Positions 34,110 through 44,303 of a stretch of 56,637 nt of DNA are shown here, in pieces (position 1 is the first letter of the stretch; the number at the start of each line of letters is the position of its first letter). Origin of the DNA: an uncultured Prevotella sp. (GTDB lineage: Bacteria > Bacteroidota > Bacteroidia > Bacteroidales > Bacteroidaceae). The stretch lies in assembly GCA_946186945.1 (NCBI GenBank), contig CAMHPC010000002.1, positions 1 through 56,637 of the forward strand. The letters run 5' to 3'. The notes beneath the pieces are model-generated. The model was not told the origin of the DNA, ran no database searches, and was given only the letters and a program-made list of their open reading frames with translations. The position numbers were made by a program, and so were the translations under genes.

Positions 34110-36467
34110 ATGAAAAAAGCACTTACCATACTGTTCTTGTTATTGTCTATAGCAGTACAAAGTCAGACACAGTTGAGCGGCACCGTGACCGATGGTGTCG
34201 ATGGCGAGCCTGTAATCGGAGCTAGTATCTACTTCCCCCTATTGAAGGAGGGCACAGTGACCGATGTATCAGGCAGATACAGCATAGACAAGTTGCCGAA
34301 AGTGAAGACCACGATACAAGTGAGTTTCGTAGGTCACCAGACCATAGTAGAGGAGATAGACCTTCGCACCACGAGCACAGCCGATTTCATACTACGCGAG
34401 AACAACGCCATGCTGAGCGAGGTAGTGGTCACAGGTTTGACAGGCGGTTCACTGGCCCAGCACTCACCCTCCCCTGCTAGTGTTGTGAGCCACCAGTCTC
34501 TGTGGCATGCCTCGGCCACTAATGTGATAGATGCCTTGAGTCACGAGCCTGGTATATCACAGATAACCACAGGCAGCGGTATCTCCAAGCCCGTGATACG
34601 CGGTCTTGGATATAACCGTATAGTAGTAGTAAACGACGGCATACGTCAGGAGGGTCAACAGTGGGGCGATGAACATGGCATAGAGATAGATGCTGACAAT
34701 GTTTATTCCGCTGAGGTACTAAAGGGACCTGCCAGTCTGATGTACGGCAGCGATGCCATGGCCGGTGTCATCATTTTTCACGACAGTCCAGTTATGCCCA
34801 AGGGCAGCATGAAGGCCGATATAAAGGGCGAGTATCAGAGCAACAGCGGTTTGATGGACTACAGCGTTGGTTTTGCCGGCAACCAGCATGGTTGGCTGTG
34901 GGATTGGCGTTGGAGTCAGAAACTGGCCCATGCCTACAAGAACAAGTACGACGGTTACGTCTATGGTTCTCAGCATCGCAACCACGCCCTGAGCGGCATG
35001 ATGGGTCTGAACCGCACGTGGGGTTTCAGCCATCTGAAACTCTCGCTTTACGAGCAGACCCTAGGCATAGTAGAAGGCGAGCGCGACGAAGACGGCAACT
35101 TTGTGAAAACCGTGCTGGATGGCAGTGAGGAAGCGGAAGTAGTGGCCACCAAGAGCGACTTCCACAGTTACGGCCATCCCCTGCCCTATCAGCGAGTGGG
35201 GCACTACAAGGCAGTGAGTGAGAACACAGTGCTCATAGGCGATGGCAACCTGCATGCCACCATAGGGTATCAGCAGAACAGGCGCAGAGAATACGAAGAA
35301 GTGGCAGAGCCCAACGTAGCAGGTCTTGACTTCCGTCTCCACAGTATCAACTACGACATCCACTACCTGTCGCCCGAGAACCGTGGTTGGAAATATAACA
35401 CAGGCATAGGCGGCATGTGGCAGCACTCCGAAAACCTTGGTGAAGAATATCTCATACCCAGTTACCATTTATTTGACATAGGCGCCTACTTCTCCGCCAC
35501 TCGCGACTTCGGTCATATTCAGGCCAGTGGCGGCATACGCTACGACCATCGTCGCATCAGTAGTGATTTACTCATGGAAGACGATGGCGAGCGGTTCAGT
35601 GCCTTTGTCCGCCACTACAACGGAGTGAGCGGCAGCATAGGTGCCATCTATGGTATCTGCGAGAAGTTGCACCTTCGTCTGAACCTCTCCCACGGTTTCC
35701 GTACGCCCAACATCAGCGAACTTGGCAGCAACGGCGAGCATGAGGGCACCTTCCGCTACGAGCATGGCAACAAAGACCTGAAGAGCGAGCACAGTTGGCA
35801 GTTAGACCTGGGCGCCGACATATCTACGCGCTACATATCACTTCAGGCTTCCCTCTTTGCCAATCATATCAATAACTACATATACTTAGAAAAAGAGTTA
35901 AAAATATATGACCATGCAATCGAGGCTGAAGAAGAAATGCCGGACTATTATTACCAACAGGGCGACGCCCGTCTGTGGGGTGGTGAGTTGACCGTGGACA
36001 TCCATCCCATAGAGCCGTTGCATTTCGAGAATGCCCTGAGCTATGTACGCGGTGTACTTCTGCATCAGTCGAGTGACAGCAGGGATCTGCCCTTCATGCC
36101 TGCCCCCCGTTGGACCTCCGACCTGCGTTATGACCTGATACGTGACGGCAGAGTTCTTACCAACACCTTTGTGAGCGTGGGATTAGAGACCAATTTCCGC
36201 CAGAACCACTATCTGAAAGCCAACGACACAGAGACTGCCACCCCCTCGTACACCCTGCTGCACCTGAATGCCGGCACCGACATACTACATCACGGCAAAC
36301 GCCTGATGACCGTGAGTGTGAGTTGCGAGAACCTGACCGACAAGGCATATCAGTCGCACCTGAGCAGACTGAAATACGCCCCGCTCAACCAGCGTACCGG
36401 TCGTCAGGGCGTATGGGGCATGGGCAGAAACATCTGCGTGAAAGTGCAGATGCCCATCCGCCTATGA
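34110..36467 (+). CDS. TonB-dependent receptor with carboxypeptidase-like N-terminal domain
   Basis: ATG at 34110 begins a signal peptide (MKKALTILFLLLSIAVQSQ); 785 residues. Order: a CarboxypepD_reg-like domain (about 20-105, SGTVTDGVDGEPVIGASIYF), a plug (about 110-235, with LSEVVVTGL, PVIRGLGYNRIVVVNDGIRQ and LKGPASLMYGSDAMAGVI), and a barrel ending in VKVQMPIRL. The plug motif RQEGQQWGDEHGIEID and the barrel end (NLTDKAYQSHLSRLKYAP then GRN) recall ZnuD-like metal or haem receptors, but this is only a hint. It ends the MATE-MltF-receptor operon and overlaps the convergent serB by 6 bp, with no terminator visible. Confidence 0.88.
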   Translation: MKKALTILFLLLSIAVQSQTQLSGTVTDGVDGEPVIGASIYFPLLKEGTVTDVSGRYSIDKLPKVKTTIQVSFVGHQTIVEEIDLRTTSTADFILRENNAMLSEVVVTGLTGGSLAQHSPSPASVVSHQSLWHASATNVIDALSHEPGISQITTGSGISKPVIRGLGYNRIVVVNDGIRQEGQQWGDEHGIEIDADNVYSAEVLKGPASLMYGSDAMAGVIIFHDSPVMPKGSMKADIKGEYQSNSGLMDYSVGFAGNQHGWLWDWRWSQKLAHAYKNKYDGYVYGSQHRNHALSGMMGLNRTWGFSHLKLSLYEQTLGIVEGERDEDGNFVKTVLDGSEEAEVVATKSDFHSYGHPLPYQRVGHYKAVSENTVLIGDGNLHATIGYQQNRRREYEEVAEPNVAGLDFRLHSINYDIHYLSPENRGWKYNTGIGGMWQHSENLGEEYLIPSYHLFDIGAYFSATRDFGHIQASGGIRYDHRRISSDLLMEDDGERFSAFVRHYNGVSGSIGAIYGICEKLHLRLNLSHGFRTPNISELGSNGEHEGTFRYEHGNKDLKSEHSWQLDLGADISTRYISLQASLFANHINNYIYLEKELKIYDHAIEAEEEMPDYYYQQGDARLWGGELTVDIHPIEPLHFENALSYVRGVLLHQSSDSRDLPFMPAPRWTSDLRYDLIRDGRVLTNTFVSVGLETNFRQNHYLKANDTETATPSYTLLHLNAGTDILHHGKRLMTVSVSCENLTDKAYQSHLSRLKYAPLNQRTGRQGVWGMGRNICVKVQMPIRL

Positions 36468-37682
36468 GTCGATATAACTATCTTTAAACCCGAGGAAATA
36501 GAGCACGCCATCCAGTCCGATAGTATTTATCGACTGTTTGGCGTTTGCCACCACACGCGGTTTGGCATGGAAGGCTATACCCAGGCCAGCCTGTGATATC
36601 ATGGGCAGATCGTTGGCACCGTCGCCCACAGCAATAGTCTGAGCCAGGTTCACCTTCTCCACCTGAGCAATGAGTCGCAGCAGTTCCGCTTTCCTCTTTC
36701 CGTCCACCACATCACCCACATACCGTCCGGTGAGTTTACCGTTCTCGTCCACCTCCAGTTCGTTAGCATACACATAGTCTATGCCGTATTTCCTCTGCAG
36801 GTATTCGCCGAAGAACGTAAATCCGCCGCTGAGTATCGCTATCTTGTAGCCGCATCGTTTGAGCACCGTCATCAGTCTGTCCACCCCCTCGGTGATTGGC
36901 AGGTGTTCGGCTATGTCCTGCATCACGCTCACATCCAAGCCTTTGAGCAGAGCCACACGCTGAGTGAAACTCTCCTTAAAGTCCAGTTCACCCCTCATTG
37001 CCCTTTCTGTGATAGCCTTCACCTTATCTCCCACTCCAGCCCTCATAGCCAGTTCATCGATACATTCCGTCTGAATGAGTGTAGAGTCCATATCGAAGCA
37101 GATGAGTCTGCGCATACGTCTGAACATATCGTCGTGCTGCAGCGAGAAGTCCATCTGCATATTGTTTGCCATGTGCATAAGGTCGGACTGCAACTGTGCC
37201 CTGTCTGCGAGAGCCCCTCTGAGTGAGAACTCAATACAAGCCCTTACGTTTCTCTCAGGGTGCTGTATACTCTTTCGTCCTGTGAGACGGAGTATGGAGT
37301 CGATATTCAGTCCGTGGTCTGCCACCACCCTTGTAGCAGCCTCTATCTGTTTGGCAGAGAGCGAGCGTGCTATGATGGTGAGGATATATCGGTTTTTTCC
37401 CTGTTGCCCCACCCACTCCTCGTACAGTTCGTCGGTAATGGGAGAGAAGCCTATATTCACCTGCAGTTCGGTGGCTTTGAAGAGCAGTTCCTTCATCACC
37501 TGTCCCGACTTCTGTTCGTCCACCCTCATGAGAATGCCGAGTGAGAGAGTGGAGTGTATATCAGCCTGTCCGATATCGAGCACTTCGGCTTCATATTTAG
37601 CCAGAATAGCCATGACCGACGCAGTGAGTCCGGGGCGGTCTTGTCCTGTTATTCTGACAAGTATTTGTTCCTTGCTATTCAT
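36462..37682 (-). CDS. serB: Phosphoserine phosphatase with two N-terminal ACT domains
   Basis: SerB removes phosphate from phosphoserine in the last step of serine synthesis. 406 residues: two ACT-like domains (about 1-85 and 95-175; ILVRITGQDRPGLTASVMAI begins the first) followed by a HAD phosphatase domain with CFDMDSTLIQTECIDELA (nucleophile Asp197, acid/base Asp199), LSGGFTFF (motif II region) and VGDGANDLPMI (motif IV). This two-ACT layout occurs in mycobacteria and Bacteroidetes; serine may act as feedback inhibitor there. The last gene of the operon mtgA-uvrD-serB (24 bp after uvrD). Confidence 0.94.
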   Translation of the reverse strand: MNSKEQILVRITGQDRPGLTASVMAILAKYEAEVLDIGQADIHSTLSLGILMRVDEQKSGQVMKELLFKATELQVNIGFSPITDELYEEWVGQQGKNRYILTIIARSLSAKQIEAATRVVADHGLNIDSILRLTGRKSIQHPERNVRACIEFSLRGALADRAQLQSDLMHMANNMQMDFSLQHDDMFRRMRRLICFDMDSTLIQTECIDELAMRAGVGDKVKAITERAMRGELDFKESFTQRVALLKGLDVSVMQDIAEHLPITEGVDRLMTVLKRCGYKIAILSGGFTFFGEYLQRKYGIDYVYANELEVDENGKLTGRYVGDVVDGKRKAELLRLIAQVEKVNLAQTIAVGDGANDLPMISQAGLGIAFHAKPRVVANAKQSINTIGLDGVLYFLGFKDSYIDS

Positions 37683-37706
37683 ATTTTTATATTATTTTTT
37701 TTGTCG

Positions 37707-40127
37707 CTATATTTTTGTCAGTCGTGCGAATTTCATCAACAACTGTTTTGTACCTGCCGTTACAAAATCCACCGTAGCCTTGGCTCCGTCTCCCCTACCC
37801 TCCATGGCGACGAGTGTGCCAATGCCGAAGCGTTTGTGCATCACCTTGCATCCTATGGAAAGGTTACTGGTATCAGTACTGAGTGGTTCACTTGGTCTTT
37901 TCTCCGGGGCGCCAGGACTATTCAATGCCGTTCGTGCGGTACTTACGGGTTTAAAATTTCCCCCGAAGCCACCCGTGATTTTCGGTTTGGGGTCTGCACG
38001 GAACTGGTTAGCCACAGGGTTTCTGTTTTGCATCCCGCTCCATCCTCCAGCCGGTCTATTGTCCGGTCCCCAGGGTTCGGCGGCATCGTGTCGGATAGAA
38101 TTATAGAAAGCCCTTCTGGCGGGCGTAGTATTCTTAAACGCCTTATCCTCCATATTAGTTTGGATTTTGACCATGAGGTTGGGGTTGATATCGCGTATGA
38201 AGCGACTTGGGTTGAGCAGTTCCGGTTTGCCATACCTATACCTTCTGGCAGCGGTAGAGAGGAAGCAATGTTTTCGTGCCCTTGTGATAGCCACATAGAG
38301 CAGTCTGCGTTCCTCCTCCATCTCCCGTTTAGTCTCAGCCATGAGCGATGGGAAGATTGTCTCGTCGAGTCCAGCCACGAACACATTGTCAAACTCCAGT
38401 CCTTTAGCACCGTGCACCGTCATGAGCATCACCCTCTGTCCATCGTTTTCCTCAATGTCAGAATCGAGATCAGAGATGAGCGACACCTCCTGCATATAAT
38501 AATCGAGGGTAGCAGTATTGTCTTCTTCGTGCGTGTCGGCGAAGGCACTGATACTATTCATCAGTTCATTCACATTCTCCTGCCTGCTTTTCCCTTCCAC
38601 CGAATTATCACCATAGATATCCTGACTCACTCCCGTAGTCTGTAGCATTTCCTTGGCGAGCGAGAACACATCCGTCTGCTGTGCCATGTCACTGAGCGAT
38701 TGTATCATCTGCACGAACCCCATGATTTTCGAGACCGTAGCCTTGCTTATGCCCGAAGTGAGAGTTTGCAGGCACTCAGCAGTTTTGAATAGGCTGAGTT
38801 GTTGCTGTTGAGCCAGTGCTACGAGTTTTGCGAGCGTAGTATTTCCTATGCCTCTTGCAGGGTAGTTGACCACCCTTCTGAACGCCTCCTCGTCATCATG
38901 GTTGACCAGCAGTCGGAAATACGCCATTATGTCTTTTATCTCCTTTCTCTGATAGAAACTCAGTCCGCCAATCACCCTGTACGGGATATTCATACTTCTC
39001 ATCTGCTCTTCAAACTGTCTGCTCTGCGCATTAGTACGATAGAGCACAGCGAAGTCAGAGTAAGCCGCATCCGTCTCCCTTATTATTTTCTTTATCTCCG
39101 TACAGATGACCTTCGCCTCCTCCTGGTCGCTTGCCGTATTGAAGCAAGTGATTTTATCGCCCACCTCATTTTCGGAGAACACATTTTTCTTTATCTGTTC
39201 GCTATTGTGTACGATGAGGCTATTGGCAGCATTCACTATATTTTGCGTAGACCTGTAGTTGCGTTCCAGTCTGATGAGTCGAGTACCCGGATACTGCTGT
39301 TGAAAATCGAGTATATTGTCGATATTAGCGCCACGGAAGGCATATATGCTCTGAGCATCATCGCCCACCACGCACACCCCCTGCTGTTCCCTGGCGAGCA
39401 GCGATACGATGCGCTGTTGAGCCATATTAGTGTCCTGATACTCATCCACCAGGATATACCTGAAGCGCTGGGCATACCTCTGTCTCACCTCTTCGTGGTC
39501 GCTGAAGAGTTCGAAAGCCTTGAGCAGCAAGTCGTCGAAATCCATGGCATTTGCCTGTCGACATCTATCCTGATAATTGATAAACACCTGGAAGAGCATG
39601 GGCATCTCTCGTCTTTTGTCCCTTTCGATATTCATGCTGTCGGCGGCATACTGTTGAGCGTCCACGAGGTCGTTCTTGGCTTTTGAAATGACAGCATGCA
39701 CAGCCGAGGCTTTATACTTCTTGTCATCGAGTTGCATCTCCTTGATGATAGTCTTGATGAGCGACCGTGAGTCGCTCTCGTCGTATATAGTGAAATTAGA
39801 CTGGTATCCCAAGTTCGAACATTCGTATCTCAGTATCCTTGCCAGGATGCTGTGGAAGGTACCCATCTGCAAGTATCTGGCTTTCTCCTCCCCCACCAGT
39901 TTTGCTATGCGTTCCTTCATTTCGTTTGCAGCCTTGTTGGTGAAGGTGAGCGCCAGTATGCGCCAAGGTTCAAACCCCTGTTGCAGCAGGTATGCTATCT
40001 TGTATGTCAGCACCCTTGTCTTGCCCGACCCCGCCCCGGCAATGACCTGAAGCGGTCCGTCACAATAGGTCACCGCCTGCAATTGTTGTTCGTTGAGGTG
40101 AGTGAGAGAAAAGATATTGTCGTTCAT
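37707..40127 (-). CDS. UvrD/PcrA-type superfamily I DNA helicase
   Basis: 806 residues. All SF1A motifs are present: Q motif LNEQQLQAV, Walker [12 protein letters not shown] (30-40), Ia [13 protein letters not shown], Walker [57 protein letters not shown] and [14 protein letters not shown]. The C-terminal part has a proline-rich linker ([20 protein letters not shown]) and a Tudor-like end ([20 protein letters not shown]), as in PcrA/UvrD that touch RNA polymerase. It unwinds DNA 3'-5' in nucleotide excision repair. Overlaps the mtgA stop by ATGA (40124-40127). Confidence 0.93.
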   Translation of the reverse strand: MNDNIFSLTHLNEQQLQAVTYCDGPLQVIAGAGSGKTRVLTYKIAYLLQQGFEPWRILALTFTNKAANEMKERIAKLVGEEKARYLQMGTFHSILARILRYECSNLGYQSNFTIYDESDSRSLIKTIIKEMQLDDKKYKASAVHAVISKAKNDLVDAQQYAADSMNIERDKRREMPMLFQVFINYQDRCRQANAMDFDDLLLKAFELFSDHEEVRQRYAQRFRYILVDEYQDTNMAQQRIVSLLAREQQGVCVVGDDAQSIYAFRGANIDNILDFQQQYPGTRLIRLERNYRSTQNIVNAANSLIVHNSEQIKKNVFSENEVGDKITCFNTASDQEEAKVICTEIKKIIRETDAAYSDFAVLYRTNAQSRQFEEQMRSMNIPYRVIGGLSFYQRKEIKDIMAYFRLLVNHDDEEAFRRVVNYPARGIGNTTLAKLVALAQQQQLSLFKTAECLQTLTSGISKATVSKIMGFVQMIQSLSDMAQQTDVFSLAKEMLQTTGVSQDIYGDNSVEGKSRQENVNELMNSISAFADTHEEDNTATLDYYMQEVSLISDLDSDIEENDGQRVMLMTVHGAKGLEFDNVFVAGLDETIFPSLMAETKREMEEERRLLYVAITRARKHCFLSTAARRYRYGKPELLNPSRFIRDINPNLMVKIQTNMEDKAFKNTTPARRAFYNSIRHDAAEPWGPDNRPAGGWSGMQNRNPVANQFRADPKPKITGGFGGNFKPVSTARTALNSPGAPEKRPSEPLSTDTSNLSIGCKVMHKRFGIGTLVAMEGRGDGAKATVDFVTAGTKQLLMKFARLTKI

Positions 40128-40867
40128 TTATTTTTGTAAATTCCTCCTTTAGAAGTTTTAGGGTCATAATCTTCGCCTTTCTTTGGGAATGTAGGTATGA
40201 AGAGCATTTCCCTTTCTATTTGTTTTTGCCTTTTAAGCATATATGCCGACGGTTTTGCCGAACTGAATTTTCGTGGATTGGGCAGCGTGGCGGCGATGAG
40301 TGCGCAATCGCTTCGGCTGAGAACCGCAGCCGATTTGTTGAAGTGATATGTAGCCACCGCCTCAGCCCCATAGATACCATCGCCCATCTCTATGGAGTTG
40401 AGATATACCTCCATGATACGCTGTTTGCTCCAGAAGAGTTCTATGAGGAAAGTGAAGTACGCCTCCAGTCCTTTTCTCACCCACGAGCGTCCCGGCCAAA
40501 GGAAGACGTTTTTAGCCGTCTGCTGACTGATAGTGCTTGCCCCTCTCTGTCGTTTATGAGTCTTGTTGTATTCTATCGCCTGTTGTATGGCATCCAGGTC
40601 GAAGCCGTGGTGCAGCAGGAAGTGGCTGTCCTCGCTTGCCATGACCGCCACAGGCAGATGCGGCGACATTTTCTCAATAGGCACCCATGTGTGGTGTATC
40701 ACGATGCTCCTGCCGTCGAACACCTGTTCCGCCGACCTGATGAGCATGAGAGGTGTGACATATACCGGCACGAAGCGATATATGATGACGGCAAGTATGG
40801 ATGACACGAAGAACGTGATGAAGAAGTATTTCACCCCTTTGCCAATGATGCGTAAGGCCCTTCTCAT
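40124..40867 (-). CDS. mtgA: Monofunctional peptidoglycan glycosyltransferase
   Basis: A single membrane anchor near the N-terminus ([19 protein letters not shown], about 14-32), then a GT51 domain. The catalytic glutamate is in [15 protein letters not shown] (Glu79); the second block is [20 protein letters not shown] (about 105-124), and GWP-like [17 protein letters not shown] follows. It polymerises lipid II into glycan strands at the inner membrane. I chose ATG 40867; a GTG two codons upstream is possible. About 247 residues. The ompA terminator hairpin ends only 9 bp upstream of the ATG, so mtgA must be expressed by readthrough or from a promoter inside ompA. It overlaps uvrD. Confidence 0.9.
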   Translation of the reverse strand: MRRALRIIGKGVKYFFITFFVSSILAVIIYRFVPVYVTPLMLIRSAEQVFDGRSIVIHHTWVPIEKMSPHLPVAVMASEDSHFLLHHGFDLDAIQQAIEYNKTHKRQRGASTISQQTAKNVFLWPGRSWVRKGLEAYFTFLIELFWSKQRIMEVYLNSIEMGDGIYGAEAVATYHFNKSAAVLSRSDCALIAATLPNPRKFSSAKPSAYMLKRQKQIEREMLFIPTFPKKGEDYDPKTSKGGIYKNK

Positions 40868-40875
40868 GAACACAA

Positions 40876-40902
40876 GAGGGGCGGAATATGTTTCCGCCCC
40901 TC
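40876..40902 (-). terminator. Hairpin between the ompA-like gene and mtgA
   Basis: On the minus strand GAGGGGCGGAA pairs perfectly with TTCCGCCCCTC over 11 bp around a 5-nt loop, followed by TTGTGTT. It lies 21 bp after the ompA-like stop. The U-tract is weak, so it may act as partial terminator that lowers mtgA-uvrD-serB relative to the lipoprotein. Confidence 0.7.
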
Positions 40903-40923
40903 AATTTATGATCTGTTATAGAT

Positions 40924-41604
40924 TTAGTTGAGGTTACCTGCCTCTGCAGCGTTAACCATTTCCTTGCTGGCATAGAGAAGGATCTCCACGCGGCGGTTCT
41001 GCTGTTTTCCGGCAGCGGTAGCGTTGCTTGCCACGGGATACTTAGAACCGAAACCAGTGACATACTGGAACTGCGAAGCGGGCACGCCACAGTCGATGAG
41101 GTAAGAAGCCACAGCCTGAGCGCGGTTCTGAGAGAGCGGATTGTTCACCCTGTCAGAGCCGGTGCTGTCGGTATGGCCCTGGATATCCACGCTGAGTTGT
41201 GGGTCGTTGATAAGCACCTGAGCGAACTTTCTCAGAGAAGCCCTTGAAGCGCTATTGAGGTCGTATTTGCCGGTAGCGAAGAGAATACCAGAGTCGAAGG
41301 TCACCTTCACGGCCTTCAGTTTGTTGGCATCTTCCACCACTTCCACCTTAGCATTTTCCACGGCGGCAGCTTTAGCCTTCACCTTATCCATATGTCTGCC
41401 GATGAGAGCGCCGGCAGTAGTACCAGCCACTGCACCTATGGCAGCACCCACAGCAGTGTTACCTGCGATTTTACCTATCACACCACCGGCGAGAGTGCCA
41501 GCGAGAGCACCAATACCACCACCTTTTACGGCGTTGGAAAGGTTACAACTACCCAAAGTGAGCAAGCCACAGAGAGCGAGAGTTGCGAATTTTAAACTTT
41601 TCAT
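40924..41604 (-). CDS. OmpA family lipoprotein with glycine-zipper region
   Basis: 226 residues. A lipoprotein signal peptide (LCGLLTLGSC, Cys20) is followed by a glycine-zipper segment (GGGIGALAGTLAGGVIGKIA and a near-repeat, about 28-70), and then a short charged linker and an OmpA/MotB domain (about 95-215) with VTFDSGILFATGKYDL, VDIQGHTDSTGSD and LSQNRAQAVASYLID, and QNRRVEILLY at the end. It should sit in the outer membrane and bind peptidoglycan. A TATCTTTG -7 box at 41691-41684 gives a leader of about 75 nt, longer than most here, as is common for abundant outer-membrane proteins. Confidence 0.93.
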   Translation of the reverse strand: MKSLKFATLALCGLLTLGSCNLSNAVKGGGIGALAGTLAGGVIGKIAGNTAVGAAIGAVAGTTAGALIGRHMDKVKAKAAAVENAKVEVVEDANKLKAVKVTFDSGILFATGKYDLNSASRASLRKFAQVLINDPQLSVDIQGHTDSTGSDRVNNPLSQNRAQAVASYLIDCGVPASQFQYVTGFGSKYPVASNATAAGKQQNRRVEILLYASKEMVNAAEAGNLN

Positions 41605-41683
41605 AATGTCAAATTTTAGTTAAATTGATTAATAATATAGTGGCAATTTCATGATGGGCGACATTACGTCACCCACGACACTG

Positions 41684-41691
41684 CAAAGATA
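41684..41691 (-). promoter_or_regulatory. -7 box for the OmpA-like lipoprotein gene
   Basis: TATCTTTG on the minus strand, full match to TAnnTTTG, 80 bp upstream of the ATG. Confidence 0.55.
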
Positions 41692-41775
41692 TACAAAAAA
41701 ATATGATACGACTAAAAAAAATGTTGTTTTTTTGTTTTTTTTGGATAATAGACGGAGAAATAGTGGTAAAATACT

Positions 41776-41783
41776 TAATTTTG
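41776..41783 (+). promoter_or_regulatory. -7 box for proS
   Basis: TAATTTTG, full match to TAnnTTTG, 24 bp upstream of the proS ATG. No clear -33 element at the right distance. Confidence 0.55.
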
Positions 41784-41807
41784 CAATCTGTAAAAACAAC
41801 TAATTAA

Positions 41808-43289
41808 ATGGCAAAAGAACTAAAAGATTTGACAAAGCGTGCCGACAATTACAGTCAATGGTACAACGATTTGGTAGTAAAGGCCGATTTGGCAGAACAG
41901 TCGGCAGTACGTGGATGTATGGTCATCAAGCCGTACGGTTATGCCATCTGGGAGAAGATGCAGCAGCAGTTGGACAAGATGTTCAAGGCTACCGGTGCCC
42001 AGAATGCCTATTTCCCCCTTCTCATCCCGAAGTCCTTCCTCTCTCGCGAGGCAGAGCATGTAGAGGGATTTGCCAAGGAGTGCGCCGTAGTGACACACTA
42101 CCGTCTGCGTGCCAAGGATGACAAGAGCGGAGTGGAAGTAGACCCCGGTGCCCGTCTGGAAGAGGAGTTAATCATCCGTCCCACATCTGAGACCATAATA
42201 TGGAACACATACAAGAACTGGATACACTCCTGGCGCGACCTGCCCCTGATGTGCAATCAGTGGTGCAACGTGATGCGTTGGGAGATGCGTACCCGCCCGT
42301 TCCTGCGCACGTCGGAATTTTTGTGGCAGGAGGGTCACACCGCCCATGCCACCCGTGAAGAGGCAGAGGCAGAGGCTCAGCAGATGCTGAAGGTGTATGC
42401 CGAGTTTGCCGAGCAGTGGATGGCAGTGCCCGTAGTACAGGGAGTGAAGAGCGAGACCGAGCGTTTTGCCGGAGCCCTCGACACCTACACCATCGAGGCC
42501 ATGATGCAGGACGGCAAGGCCCTTCAGAGCGGCACCAGCCATTTCTTAGGTCAGAACTTTGCCAAGGCATTTGAGGTGACCTATCTGAACAAGGACAACA
42601 AGCCCGAATACGTGTGGGCTACCTCTTGGGGTGTGTCCACCCGCCTGATAGGTGCCCTGATAATGACCCACAGCGATGACAACGGACTGGTGCTTCCTCC
42701 GCGTCTTGCCCCCATACAGGTAGTCATCATCCCCATAGCCACCAAACCCGCTCAGATGGAGGTGGTGAACAAGGAGGTGCAGCCCATCATAGAGCAGTTG
42801 CGTGCCAAGGGTATCAGCGTGAAGTTTGACGACTCCGACAACAAGCGTCCCGGCTTCAAGTTTGCCGACTACGAATTGAAGGGTGTTCCCGTGCGCTTGG
42901 TACTGGGAGCCCGCGACTTAGAGAACGGCACCATAGAGGTGATGCGCCGCGACACACTGGAGAAGGAGACCCGTCCGTTGGAGGGTATAGTAGAGTATGT
43001 GGAACAACTGCTGGACGAGATACAGACCAACATCTTCGAGAAAGCCAAGGCATGGCGCGACAGTCATATCTACGAGTGCGACAACTACGACGAATTTAAG
43101 GAGCGTGTGAAGGACGGTGGCTTCTTCCTCTGTCACTGGGACGGCACAGCCGAGACCGAAGCGCGCATCAAGGAAGAGACCCAAGCCACCATCCGCTGCG
43201 TGCCCTTCGACGTGGAGCAGACCGAAGGCACAGACATGGTGAGTGGCAAGCCCGCCAAGTATCGCGTGCTCATAGCCCGCAGTTATTGA
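41808..43289 (+). CDS. proS: Prolyl-tRNA synthetase, short (archaeal/eukaryotic-like) type
   Basis: 493 residues without the editing insert of the long bacterial type; it ends in the typical VLIARSY. Class II motifs: motif 1 near [19 protein letters not shown], motif 2 [20 protein letters not shown] (about 163-182), and motif 3 [14 protein letters not shown] near 278. The anticodon-binding domain ([10 protein letters not shown] onward) and a C-terminal zinc-like domain follow. It charges tRNA-Pro in the cytoplasm. The next gene starts 14 bp after the stop, so the two are co-transcribed. Confidence 0.96.
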   Translation: MAKELKDLTKRADNYSQWYNDLVVKADLAEQSAVRGCMVIKPYGYAIWEKMQQQLDKMFKATGAQNAYFPLLIPKSFLSREAEHVEGFAKECAVVTHYRLRAKDDKSGVEVDPGARLEEELIIRPTSETIIWNTYKNWIHSWRDLPLMCNQWCNVMRWEMRTRPFLRTSEFLWQEGHTAHATREEAEAEAQQMLKVYAEFAEQWMAVPVVQGVKSETERFAGALDTYTIEAMMQDGKALQSGTSHFLGQNFAKAFEVTYLNKDNKPEYVWATSWGVSTRLIGALIMTHSDDNGLVLPPRLAPIQVVIIPIATKPAQMEVVNKEVQPIIEQLRAKGISVKFDDSDNKRPGFKFADYELKGVPVRLVLGARDLENGTIEVMRRDTLEKETRPLEGIVEYVEQLLDEIQTNIFEKAKAWRDSHIYECDNYDEFKERVKDGGFFLCHWDGTAETEARIKEETQATIRCVPFDVEQTEGTDMVSGKPAKYRVLIARSY

Positions 43290-43303
43290 CACACAAACAC
43301 ATA

Positions 43304-44242
43304 ATGAACAATCTTATGAAGAAACTATTTTTTGCGGCTTTATGCCTGATGAGTGCCATGAGCATTCAGGCACAGATGACCAAGGTGAAGGTGGCTTATA
43401 ATCCCGGCGACACAGTGATATACCACAGCACAGAGAAACAGACATTAGACGCCCCCACCGGAGGCAAAGTGGAAACCACCAGCAATTATGACCAGATTAT
43501 AGTGGTGAAAGCCAAGAACGACAAGGGTTACGTGCTTGAGGTGAAGACCACCAACATAGAGAGCGACAAAGAAGCGGGCCTTGAGGCAATGATGGAAGGT
43601 CTACTTCAGAAGTTGTGCGCTGATGTAGCAATAGAGGTTCAAACCGATGCCGACGGCAAACTGATAGAGATACTGAATGCGAGCGACGTAGTGGCAAAGG
43701 CATTTGGCAACATGGAGAAAGTGCTCAGCGGCATTGAGGCAAGCAAGCCAGAGATGAAGCAGTTGATAGAGAATGCCAAGGCAGATGTGGCTCAGAAGAT
43801 GCTGAATCAGGACGTGCTGATGAACAAGTTGTTCCTGGATGAAGCAAGCCCCTTGGCTCTGAACGGCAAGACCTTGATGACCGGTATGCTGGAAAGCGTA
43901 GAGAAGGACATGGGGTTGAAGTTCAACCACTTATACACCGTGACCGACAAGGGCAAGACCGTGAATGTGAACAGCAAGATGAACCTGAGCCGTGACGAGT
44001 TGAAAGCCCTTGTGCTGGAGCAGGTAAAGAAGAACGCACCCGACCAGTATGAGATGATAGCCCAGAACATAGAGATGGTGCTCAGCAGCGGCATGGTAAA
44101 GATGGAGAGCAACGGCAACGACACTTACACATTCAACGATAAGGGTTGGGTGGAGAAGATAGTGTCTGATACCAATCAGGACATTATGGGCGCCAAGGTG
44201 AGCAGCACCGGCGAACAGGTGATAAAGTACAAGAACTTTTAA
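43304..44242 (+). CDS. DUF6263-like secreted protein
   Basis: 312 residues from ATG 43304; an alternative ATG four codons on (43316) gives the same signal peptide (MKKLFFAALCLMSAMSIQAQ). The mature part is beta-rich with the pattern VAYNPGDTVIYHSTEKQTLD, then IIVVKAKNDKGYVLEVKTTN and, in the second half, FNHLYTVTDKGKTVNV and VEKIVSDTNQDIMG. It resembles DUF6263 proteins of Bacteroidetes, periplasmic or surface proteins of unknown function; I am moderately sure of the family. It follows proS by 14 bp and ends in a strong terminator. Confidence 0.65.
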   Translation: MNNLMKKLFFAALCLMSAMSIQAQMTKVKVAYNPGDTVIYHSTEKQTLDAPTGGKVETTSNYDQIIVVKAKNDKGYVLEVKTTNIESDKEAGLEAMMEGLLQKLCADVAIEVQTDADGKLIEILNASDVVAKAFGNMEKVLSGIEASKPEMKQLIENAKADVAQKMLNQDVLMNKLFLDEASPLALNGKTLMTGMLESVEKDMGLKFNHLYTVTDKGKTVNVNSKMNLSRDELKALVLEQVKKNAPDQYEMIAQNIEMVLSSGMVKMESNGNDTYTFNDKGWVEKIVSDTNQDIMGAKVSSTGEQVIKYKNF

Positions 44243-44263
44243 TCAGTCATCGAACAAATAGAA

Positions 44264-44297
44264 ACAGAAAGGCGCCCTTCCGTGGGCGCCTTTCTGT
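44264..44297. terminator. Bidirectional terminator between the DUF6263-like gene and the sugar kinase
   Basis: ACAGAAAGGCGCCC (44264-44277) pairs perfectly with GGGCGCCTTTCTGT (44284-44297) over 14 bp with a 6-nt loop. It lies 22 bp after the DUF6263-like stop and 6 bp from the kinase stop. Confidence 0.88.
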
Positions 44298-44303
44298 TTG
44301 TAA

